DNA of 50,581 nucleotides from CAZCGA01 sp964498075 (GTDB taxonomy: Bacteria > Desulfobacterota > Binatia > HRBIN30), in the NCBI GenBank assembly GCA_964498075.1, contig CAZCGA010000035.1, positions 1 through 50,581 of the forward strand, written 5' to 3'. The notes below the pieces were generated by a model. It made no database searches. It was not told the DNA's origin and saw only the letters and a program-made list of their open reading frames with translations. Below are positions 18,301 through 25,200 of the stretch, piece after piece. Position 1 is the first letter of the stretch, and each line of letters starts with the position of its first letter. Both the position numbers and the translations under genes were made by a program.

Positions 18301-20290
18301 GCCGCAGGGCAAGTCGTGCGGCTTGCAGAACCTGCACTACACCTACGACCCGGCAGGCAATATCACCCAAATCCGCGACGACGCCCAGCAGACCATCTAC
18401 TTCAAGAACAAGCGCGTCGACCCGAGCGCGGAATACACCTACGATGCTGTCTACCGGCTGATCGAGGCCACCGGCCGCGAGCACCTGGGACAGGTCGGCG
18501 GACCGCCGGTTCCGCACTCCTACAACGACGCGCCGCGCGTCGGTGTACTACATCCGGGAGACGGCAATGCCATGGGGCGCTACCTGGAGCGCTACGTCTA
18601 CGACGCCGTTGGCAACTTCCTCTCGATGCAGCACCGCGGCACCGATCCGGCGAACCCCGGTTGGAGTTGCGCCTACGCCTACAACGAACAGAGCCCTCTC
18701 GAGCCCGGGAAGCAGAGCAACCGTCTGACTAGCACGACGATCGGCGGGACCACCGAGACTTACAGCACCTTAGGCGACGGCTACGACGCCCACGGCAACA
18801 TGCTGCGCATGCCGCACCTGCAAGTCATGCAGTGGGACTTCAAGGACCAACTGCAGATGACGCAGCGTCAGGCGGTGAACGCCGCAGACGCAGACGGCAT
18901 GCAGCACCAGGGCGAGCGCACCTGGTACGTCTACGACTCCCCCGGACAGCGCGTGCGCAAGGTCACCGAAGTGGCCGCTGGCCAGGTCAAGGACGAGCGC
19001 ATCTACCTCGGCGGTCTCGAGATCTACCGTAAGAACGGAGCAAATCCGCTGATTCGCGAGACGCTGCACATCATGGATGACAAGCAACGCATCGCTCTGG
19101 TGGAGACCCGCACCCAGGGCAACGACCCTGCGCCGCCGCAACTCATCCGCTATCAGTTCGGCAACCACCTCGGCTCGGCCAGCTTGGAGTTGGACGATCA
19201 GGGGCAGATTATTTCGTACGAGGAGTACACGCCATACGGCAGCACGTCGTACCAGGCGGTGCGCAGCCAGACCGAGACGCCGAAGCGCTACCGGTATACA
19301 AGGCAAGAACGTGATGAGGAGAGCGGTCTGTATTACCACGGGGCACGGTATTACGCGCCGTGGCTGGGGCGGTGGTCCGGCGCCGATCCGATTGGGATCG
19401 GAGACGGAATAAACGTCTTCGCGTACACGAGAAACAACCCCATCACCCGTCTCGATGTGTCCGGCATGGATACGCTGACCACTACCACCACGGATAACTT
19501 TCGCGAGTTACTACGAGCATCTATCGAAGAACAGGGAAACATGTCCCTCACGGAGAAACGGTTCAGCGAGCTGGCCCCGGGTTACATGAAATCCTTCGAA
19601 GAGTCCGATCGCTCCCTTTGGCGTGTTCGGGATCCCATAATCGAATCGTTCAAGGAACGAGTGGATTTCTTTGGTAGAAGGAGCGTGAAGCTGGAGGGCT
19701 TCATCCCCCCCGGGTGGGAACAATCCGGGGGGGATGAAGCGGCCTGCTTCGCACTGGCTTGCAGTGGAGCCAACATGACGACCAAGGCCGGTGAAACCGC
19801 CACCGGCGGCGGAGGCGTGATTCTGTACGAGGCAGTCGCACGAAGAATAAAAACAGATAAAACGGCGAGCGACCTGGCGCTCAGCCAGATAAGGCGTCAC
19901 GTTGATACTGGACGCGCTGTGGTGGCCGGTGTCAATGAGCCGAGCACGGCTGGTGCCGTTGATACGAAGAAACAGCCAGTGACGGATCACTTCGTCGCCA
20001 TCTACGGCTACGAAACCGACATACGCGGGAATATCACGGCGCTGTTTGCCAAGGACAATGCCGTGTCGGGAACTGCCGAGGTCAAATTCATTGTCAATCT
20101 GAACGGCTCAATAACGAAGCCGGTCGAGGAAAGACCTGAGGGAGAGTCGTATATCAATCAGGAATACCAGTTGTCGGAGGTGAGATTCAATACGTCGCTT
20201 CCGTATACGGGTGATCTCAAACCGACTAATGACGACAAGAAGGTCATGTATTGGCCGCAGAAGAAAGACGAAATAGTGAAGGAGAAATAG
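12386..20290 (+). CDS. tcB-tcC: Tc toxin TcB-TcC fusion (SpvB/TcdB/Rhs) with papain-like C-terminal tip
   Basis: A 2634-residue fusion of the two cocoon-forming Tc subunits. An SpvB-type N-domain spans about 45-340 (GTGSMSVPLATSPGRSGFGP, NGPFGFGWSLSLP). FG-GAP/VCBS propeller motifs follow (WVDLDGEG about 472, FVDLDGDGHAD about 578, LADIDGSGTIDI about 690). TcdB mid-domains come next (HYAPSTRFYLADK and YHHGYFDGIEREFRGFG at 780-860), then YD/Rhs repeats from about 1690. The Rhs core is at about 2257-2361 (GLYYHGARYYAPWLGRW, then ADPIG and NNPITRLDVSG), the usual site of autocleavage. Residues 2362-2634 are the variable effector. Cys2454 (DEAACFALACSG), His2535 (VTDHFVAIYGYE) and Asp2557/Asn2558 (FAKDNAV) suggest a papain/C39-like cysteine protease. 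In known systems the cocoon docks on TcA and the tip is translocated into the target cell. The start at 12386 has GAGAGGGG just upstream. Confidence 0.9.
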   Translation: MVAPMRRSTPDRRPANEPSTAQRSAAGFDGSSLQAPAISLPKGGGAIRGIGEKFAANPVTGTGSMSVPLATSPGRSGFGPQLSLSYDSGSGNGPFGFGWSLSLPAITRKTDKGLPQYRDAEESDVCVLSGAEDLVPVLEPNGTRFKDDTTAPGYVIDRYRPRIEGLFARIERWTKVATGEIHWRSITRDNVTTLYGKDNNSRIFDPADPSPANPTRVFSWLICESYDDKGNAIVYGYAAENADNVDRGQANERNRVRTANRHLKRIRYGNRVSRLIQPDLTQASWMFEVVFDYDETHYEEVDLDPARPEAEQHPFARASASVGRSWAVRPDPFSSHRAGFEVHTYRRCRRVLMFHHIPDLPTGEKGYDGLVRSTEFDYADLDYGQPVAIEDELAHQGSTRFASFIRAVTQSGYVRDDTQPVVVHNGVQYATYLKKSLPPLEFEYSKAAIQDQVLELDAASLENLPAGLDGKTYQWVDLDGEGVSGILTEQAGSWFYKPNLGDGEFGPLQTVVSKPSLAALSSGRQQLLDLAGDGQLDLVDLASPTPGFYERTYDEDWEPFRAFRQMPNIPWDEPNLRFVDLDGDGHADVLITEQDVFTWHPSLAEEGFGPARSVRQPLDEERGPRLVLADGTQSIYLADMCGDGLTDLVRIRNGEVCYWPNLGYGRFGAKVTMDNAPWFDNPDQFDQRRVRLADIDGSGTIDIIYLARDGVRLYFNQSGNRLSEARRLAQFPRVDNVSSVMTADLLGNGTACLVWSSPLPADARRPLRYVDLMGRTKPHLLIKTVNNLGAETQVHYAPSTRFYLADKRDGWPWVTRLPFPVHVVERVVTHDRVSGNQFVTRYAYHHGYFDGIEREFRGFGMVEQWDTEEFAALHAGGQGPAGTNIEASSHVSRVLTRTWFHTGVYDETDEVSQHFAAEYYGAPERTTPNYEAKFDAFFKTLLPDTVLPSDLKVEEEREACRALKGSMLRQEVYALDGTDKEKRPYTVAEQNLTIRALQPRGGNRHAVFFTHAREAISYHYEREPADPRVGHALTLEVDSYGNVLKSAAIGYGRRQPDVDLSPADQTKQTQILITYTENGLTKDHDTGNDAIDEDNDYRTPLPCESRTYELTGLTLPAGSDRFTFDDVLDAGTTAIALDYEKDPTAGRREKRLIEHVRTYYRRNDLTGPLPLGELQSLALPFESYKLAFTPGLVAQVYGGRASDAMIKDEGRYVHTEGDANWWIPSGRIFYSPDPADTPPQELAYARQHFSLPHRYRDPFHTNAVSTESFVTYDRYDLLVYETTDALRNQVTVGERRWVLPDGTVLPETRRNDYRVLQPVLVMDPNRNCSEVRFDVLGMVVGTAVMGKPEENPRPGDRLTAAFQADLTQAEVDQFLANPKGPMAATLLDDATTRVVYDLKAYWREPDPAKKPPAVAATLARETHASEPVPAGGLRIQASLSYSDGFGREIQKKIQAEPGPVPTRDAAGKIIVGADGQPVPTPNDVSPRWVGSGWTVFNNKGKPVRQYEPFFTDTHRFEFDVRIGVSPVLFYDPVERVVATLHPNHTWEKVIFDPWRQETWDANDTVLVADPKTDADVGDFFGRLANTEYLPTWHALRTDPTLAVAATQRWPDPKTRDAEKRAAEKASVHAATPTVAHADSLGRTFLTVAHNKFKYGDTPPAAPPVEEFRRTRIILDIEGNQREVVDAKDRAVMRYDYDMLGNRVHQGSMEAGERRMLNDAAGKPLYAWDSRDHRFRTAYDPLRRATDSFLREGARAEIVVGRSIYGETRPNPEASNLRGKVVQLFDQAGVVTSDAYDFKGNLLRSQRQLAQSYKTTLDWSGAVPLQAETYNSRTRYDALNRPTQLIAPHSDQPGTKVNVIQPSYNEANLLEQVNAWLNQNAEPAGWLDPVTANLHAVTDIDYDAKGQRTRIDHRTQDGKVIRTSYAYDRETFRLTHLYTRRGVDPLTAQGASFTDDCDNPQPPPPTIAAPENPPQGKSCGLQNLHYTYDPAGNITQIRDDAQQTIYFKNKRVDPSAEYTYDAVYRLIEATGREHLGQVGGPPVPHSYNDAPRVGVLHPGDGNAMGRYLERYVYDAVGNFLSMQHRGTDPANPGWSCAYAYNEQSPLEPGKQSNRLTSTTIGGTTETYSTLGDGYDAHGNMLRMPHLQVMQWDFKDQLQMTQRQAVNAADADGMQHQGERTWYVYDSPGQRVRKVTEVAAGQVKDERIYLGGLEIYRKNGANPLIRETLHIMDDKQRIALVETRTQGNDPAPPQLIRYQFGNHLGSASLELDDQGQIISYEEYTPYGSTSYQAVRSQTETPKRYRYTRQERDEESGLYYHGARYYAPWLGRWSGADPIGIGDGINVFAYTRNNPITRLDVSGMDTLTTTTTDNFRELLRASIEEQGNMSLTEKRFSELAPGYMKSFEESDRSLWRVRDPIIESFKERVDFFGRRSVKLEGFIPPGWEQSGGDEAACFALACSGANMTTKAGETATGGGGVILYEAVARRIKTDKTASDLALSQIRRHVDTGRAVVAGVNEPSTAGAVDTKKQPVTDHFVAIYGYETDIRGNITALFAKDNAVSGTAEVKFIVNLNGSITKPVEERPEGESYINQEYQLSEVRFNTSLPYTGDLKPTNDDKKVMYWPQKKDEIVKEK
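19698..19740. repeat. Perfect 16-base inverted repeat with C7/G7 tracts inside the toxin tip
   Basis: GCTTCATCCCCCCCGG at 19698-19713 is the exact reverse complement of 19725-19740, with an 11-base loop. It lies in the coding sequence just before the codon of the presumed catalytic Cys2454. Each arm contains a seven-base homopolymer, C7 and G7, prone to slippage. In frame it encodes GFIPPGWEQSGGDEA. Confidence 0.85.
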
Positions 20291-20330
20291 GGGAATAGGG
20301 GATAGAGCAATTAGGGGACAGACCACAACT

Positions 20331-20627
20331 ATGCAACTCAAACTCTTCACCGACCTGATTGACGGCCTCGGCAAAGTGGCTGGCGGGCTGAAGGCCATCG
20401 TCAACCTGCCCAAAGCGGAACGGGAGACGATGCGCCAGACGCTGGACGAGACCTATCGCCTGATCGACACGACGCTCAACATGGTGATCATCCGGCTGGG
20501 CGACCTCCTGCTGCTCGCTGCCGCCGACGACTTCCTGCGCGAGGCCGCCCGGCTGGACAACTACAACGAGTGGATGCAGGCGGAGCGCGAGTTCCGGCTG
20601 TGCCATAGGCAAGGATCAGAACCATGA
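20331..20627 (+). CDS. Small helical protein between the Tc genes (unknown)
   Basis: A 98-residue predicted soluble, largely alpha-helical protein with no signal peptide. It begins QLKLFTDLIDGLGKVAGGLKAIV and ends abruptly in HRQGSEP after a charged helix (EWMQAEREFRLC), so it may be a C-terminally truncated version of a longer family. Its stop overlaps the ATG at 20624 (ATGA), so the two are translationally coupled. It lies 40 bases after the TcB-TcC stop, where immunity or accessory genes often sit. Family not recognised; an immunity role is only a positional guess. The gap before it holds a short AATAGGGG tandem. Confidence 0.6.
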   Translation: MQLKLFTDLIDGLGKVAGGLKAIVNLPKAERETMRQTLDETYRLIDTTLNMVIIRLGDLLLLAAADDFLREAARLDNYNEWMQAEREFRLCHRQGSEP

Positions 20628-20830
20628 CTGAGCACAATCTCTTCTACTACCCCTACGCATCCTTCACGAACGCGCAACTTCCGCTGCTGAAGGTTGCGGC
20701 GCTGTACTTCGACAAGCTGGTCATCCTCGATCCGGTCGGCGCGAGCTGGGACACCGTCGGCGCAGACCATGTCGCCCGCGAGGCCGTGAAGCGGCTGCGA
20801 GACAAGCTGATGTTGACGGTGAGTCCCAGT
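20624..20830 (+). pseudogene. Broken duplicate of the 371-residue accessory protein (N-terminal fragment)
   Basis: The first about 65 residues (EHNLFYYPYASFTNAQLPLLK, then AALYFDKLVILDP) match the start of the intact gene at 21015 (EHSIFYYPYASVTEEQSLLLK, AALWFDKLYILDP). After about residue 66 (KRLRDKLMLT) the similarity stops. The frame stays open to 21241 only by running out of frame over the next gene, with an arginine-rich composition typical of a shadow frame. A different frame at about 20886-21017 looks protein-like (EEEYPQPIVWSARKRN) and ends just after the next ATG. It is best read as a truncated tandem duplicate. ATGA coupling to the 98-residue gene shows the original start was functional. 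Confidence 0.65.
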
Positions 20831-21014
20831 GCTGGACGACGAGCGCGGCAACGCTATTGGTCGACAGAGGCACACAAGGCGATCGAGGATCAGAGGAGGA
20901 GTACCCGCAGCCCATCGTGTGGTCGGCAAGAAAACGGAACCGCGATTCGGAGGGGCCGGAACCGGCGCGGGGATCAGCCGCGCTCGAGCAACAGCTCATT
21001 GGAGGGCCAGGACC

Positions 21015-22130
21015 ATGCTAGAACACTCCATCTTCTACTACCCCTATGCGTCGGTGACCGAGGAGCAGTCGCTCCTCCTCAAGGCGGCCGCGTTGTGGTT
21101 CGACAAGCTCTACATCTTGGACCCTACCAAGGCGACTTGGGGGCGGATCGGCATCGGCGCAATGGAGCACGATGTCCGGCTGCTGGAGCAGGAGCAGATC
21201 CTGCAGCGAATCGCTCCGGAAGAAGTCCTGCACAAGTATGAATTAACGATAACTGCTGCCATTCGACGCGATCTCGCCGACCCGGAGTTCGTGAAGCTGT
21301 GCGCCGACAAGGGCGGAGGGAGTTGGACACTGGCGCTGGCCAAGGTGCCGCAGGCGCTGCGTGGCGATCCTGCCTTCCGGCCGCTCGACGAGTCGATGAA
21401 GCACGTCCTGACCAGCGGCTATAGGGAACTCTACGACGAGTATCGTGAGTCGGCCGGCGGCGTGGTCGAATACCGATACGCCGATTATCCCTTCCCTGTG
21501 GGTGAGGCGATCATGCTGAATCATGCCTTGGTCGGAAGCCTGCTCCACACCGAGGCGATCCCGATCACCGACGATGCGCTTCACAGCCGCATTCTCAGTT
21601 ACAAGCTGCAGCAGGCTGCGCAGATCCCGGCGATTCGCGACGTGCTGGAGAGTCGAGGGGCACAACAGGCGTTCGCTCAGGCTCGGCTGGCCGCGCAGGC
21701 GCTGACCGACGTGCAACTGGAAGCCATCCCGCCCGAGATGACCGTGGAGCAAATCCTCGAATACCGGCGCAAGCACGTGGCCGATTTGCAGCCGGCGCGG
21801 GAGAAGCTTGCGTGGATGGCACGCGAAATCGTCCATCGACCCTGGACGAGGGAGTTCGAAGACGAGGTCCATCACAAAGTGATTCCGGCATTGAACGAAG
21901 CGCTCCAACCGGTACGGCGTTCCTGGTCCTCGTGGCTCAAGCCGCTCGGTCTCGTTTTGGGAGGAGCGGCAGTGGTCCTGGGGATCTTCCCGGATCCGAC
22001 TCCGGTAGCTGTCGGAGTTGCAGCGCTGACCGCTGCCAAGGATGTCGGAATCGACGGCTTGGAGCTGTATCAGAACTGGAAGCAGGGCAGGACGCAGAAC
22101 GGGCTTCACTACTTGCTGCGGCTCAAATGA
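21015..22130 (+). CDS. Tc-locus accessory protein, 371 aa (unknown family)
   Basis: A 371-residue protein starting at ATG 21015 behind GGAGGG at 21001-21006. The N-terminal module (FYYPYASVTEEQSLLLKAAA, then WFDKLYILDP) recalls proteins that recognise a partner through a short alpha/beta domain. The centre is helical and charged (VEQILEYRRKHVADLQPAR). Residues about 305-345 contain one or two hydrophobic segments (LGLVLGGAAVVLGIF, PVAVGVAALTAA) that could insert into a membrane, and it ends NGLHYLLRLK. No signal peptide is seen. It lies between TcB-TcC and TcA on the same strand, so co-expression is likely. I do not recognise a characterised family. Immunity, release or assembly helper are all possible and none is shown. 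Confidence 0.7.
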   Translation: MLEHSIFYYPYASVTEEQSLLLKAAALWFDKLYILDPTKATWGRIGIGAMEHDVRLLEQEQILQRIAPEEVLHKYELTITAAIRRDLADPEFVKLCADKGGGSWTLALAKVPQALRGDPAFRPLDESMKHVLTSGYRELYDEYRESAGGVVEYRYADYPFPVGEAIMLNHALVGSLLHTEAIPITDDALHSRILSYKLQQAAQIPAIRDVLESRGAQQAFAQARLAAQALTDVQLEAIPPEMTVEQILEYRRKHVADLQPAREKLAWMAREIVHRPWTREFEDEVHHKVIPALNEALQPVRRSWSSWLKPLGLVLGGAAVVLGIFPDPTPVAVGVAALTAAKDVGIDGLELYQNWKQGRTQNGLHYLLRLK

Positions 22131-22191
22131 TCGAAGACGTAGATGTTGTCACGCCAAGCCGTTGATGGTGCCGGCGCGCGCCAGGGGCTGG

Positions 22192-22203
22192 GGCTTACGT
22201 GAC
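22192..22203 (+). promoter_or_regulatory. One-mismatch variant of the GGCTCACGTGAC element before TcA
   Basis: GGCTTACGTGAC differs by one base from the 12-mer repeated before the gene at 11264 and present before 33719. It ends 17 bases before the TcA start codon, where a bound regulator could also affect translation initiation. The mismatch breaks the TCACGTGA palindrome, so this may be chance. Confidence 0.25.
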
Positions 22204-22220
22204 CGAGATCGAGGGAAATT

Positions 22221-25200
22221 ATGCCGAACCGCGACCGTGAGCTGAGGACCCAACCGCCATCGGACGAACCTTTCGTGGTCCGGGGTCGCGTGAAGGCCGC
22301 CAGTGGCGAGCCGCTGGCCGACGGTATTGTCCGCGCCTTCGACTGCGACCTACGCCACGAAGAGCAGCTGGGCGAGACCATCACCGACGGCGCGGGCCGC
22401 TACGAAATCCGCTACGGCGCCGAACAGTTCCGCCGCGTCGAAAAGTCCAGCGCCGACCTCGTCGTCCGCGCCCTCGATGCGCGGGGACGCGAGCTGGCCG
22501 CGTCTCCCATCCTCTTTAACGCCGGACCGGTAACGACCGTCGACTTGGTCGTAGGCATACAGGGCCGTGGATCATCGGAGTACGAACGTCTGGTCGCCGA
22601 GGTGGCGCCGCTGCTCGACGGAGTCGCTCTGCACGAGCTAACCGATCAGGACCTCGACTTCCTCGCCGGCGACACAGGATTGGACCGCAAGAAGTTCGCG
22701 TGGCTGAGGGAAAGCGCCAAGCTCGAGCGCGGGACCCAACGGGCGTCGGAGGAAACGCGCGCGAGGACCGATGTAACCGATGACGTGGGTGTGGAGTCCC
22801 CCCTCTCGGCCGACGTCTTTTACGCATGGCTCACCCAAGGTTTGCCATCTGATGCCTGGGCATTGTGGTCACGCCCGGCGGACGCGTTGACGACAGCCCT
22901 GCGGAGCGCCATCGACCGAAACATCGTGCCGGCGCGGCTGCGCGATCGACTGGAAATAATCGAGGAGGAAATCCAGCGCCGAACGGTGGCGGCGGTGCTG
23001 CAGTCCGCCCCGAAGGACAACCCCCCGAGCCTCGGTGACTTACTTGGGACGATGCCTCGCCCGCTCGCAAGCGGCGCACAGGTGGAGGTCGCGAGAGCGG
23101 TTAGCGAGACTTGGGCGGGCGACGACGAACTCTTGAGGCGTCTGCAGGACGCTGGGCTCGACCCGAAGCAGGTGACAGACGTGCACCGGACGTTGCGGTT
23201 GGCTGAGCTGACGATGGGAAACCTGGCGCTTGTGAAGAGCCTGCAGAAGAAAACGCAGGGTGACGAAGACGTGTCGCTGGGGTCGCTCGCGACGCTCGAG
23301 CGCGATCAGTGGCTGGACCTTGCTTTCGAGCACGGCGCACCACGCGGCGTGCAGCTTACAGGCGAAGCGTATGCAAGACGCCTCGAGGAGCAGGTGGAGG
23401 CGCTTCATCCTACCGCTGTGCTGGAGAGACGCCTCCGCGACGGCTCGCTCTACATCGAGTCGCCCGGCTTTTCGGAGGTCGGCACCTTCCTGCACAGAAA
23501 CCCCGACTTCGATATCGCCTCCAGCAACATTGAAACATTTGCGCCTCGGGCGCGCTTCGACAGCAACCGGGACGCGGTCGTCGACGCTTTGCGCAAGCTC
23601 CAGCGGATCAAGAGTCTCTCCGCGACTTGGGACGAGGCCGGAGTGCTAATCGACGCCGGGCTGGGCTCCGCACTCGACGTGGCCCACCTCGGTCCGGATC
23701 GGCTGCGGAAGGTCGTTGACGGTGGCATCGAGCCGGAGCGAGCCGACGTCATCTTCAAGCACGCCAAGGCTGCGCACGACACAGGGATCGCTCTGATGGT
23801 TCACGCTCTGCCCCGCTTTTCACCCGACGGCACGGCGGTGCTCAAACCAAAGGACGATGCGCCTGACCTCTCGACCCTGCGTGACTACCCAACACTGCAG
23901 GGCCTCTTCGGCTCGCTCGACTACTGTGTGTGCCGGCACTGCCGTTCGGTCCTCAGCCCGGCGGCGTACTTCGTCGACCTTCTCGAGTTTCTCAAACGGA
24001 GCCCGGGAGCCCTCGGCGCTTTGCTGGCGCGCCGTCCTGACTTGGTGGACCTCGAGCTGTCATGCGAGAACACCGAGACGAAGCTGCCGTTGATGGATCT
24101 GGCACTCGAAGTGCTCGAGAACGCGGTCGCACTTCCCCTTACCGTGGAGCTACCAGATGGATTGGACGGCGCAGCGGCGCTGCTGCAGAACCCACTCCCG
24201 GCAGCAATCACTACCGTTCTGCAGAGGACGACGCTCGATCTCGGGGAGCGCCTGAAGGCCGAGAAGGAGCCGCGCCAGTTGCTCATCGGCACCATGACGC
24301 AATGGACCGTCACGGATCGCCACCGGCGCTGGACACTGCACCACTTCGCGAGAGGTTTCTACGCGCACCGCCCCTCCCCGCTGCCGTCGCGCAAGATGGC
24401 CCTTGAAGGCATCGACGTGGAAGCGTTCATCAAAGCGCTCGACGAGGGGCGGGTAATTAACGACGCCAAGCATCAGTTCGAAGCGCTGCTCGCTCCGCCT
24501 GCCGGAGAGGGCCGCAGGCTGCGCCCCTCCTATCAAGTCGAGCGGCTTGAAGCGGGAAGGCGGTGGAAGGTTACCTACACCCTCTCCGCCGTCGCGGTAG
24601 TGACCGGGAACGACAGGGTTGGCAGACTCGAGCTGCAGACTGTGACCGGCGATCGGATCGTCGAGCCCAAAGAGTACTCGCTTGCTGGGATTACAGCCAC
24701 GGAGCGGGCGCTGGAGAAGCACGCCATCGGCGGCGTCCTCGCGGGGCATCTGCCGCTGAACCGCCCCTATGTCATCAAGGACCTGGAGCCTGCCCGTGGT
24801 CGATGGATGATCGAAATTCCTCCCCAAGAGCTGGAGCTCCAGTATGTTTCTGAGCGCCTTGAGGTCGCCGCCCTCGCGTATCAGAGCTCGAATCAGATCG
24901 AGGAGGATCTGCAAGCAAGCCCTGAGAACCGAAACCCCGCGGCGTACGATCAGCTGCGCGCCGCCACGTTCCCGTGGTCGCTCCCTTTTCACCTGCCGCT
25001 CGCAGAGCTCCGCGCGTTCCTAAACCGTGCGGGAACCTCGCGCTTGCAACTGATGGACCTGTGCAAGCCCTCGGAGCGGCTGCGTGACGACGCGATTGCG
25101 CGCGAGGTGCTTGGGCTCTCGGAAGAGGAGGCACGTCTCATCACGGAACCTCCCGACCGGGCGAAGATCTGGGGACTCCGACTCGACGGCAACAACCGGG

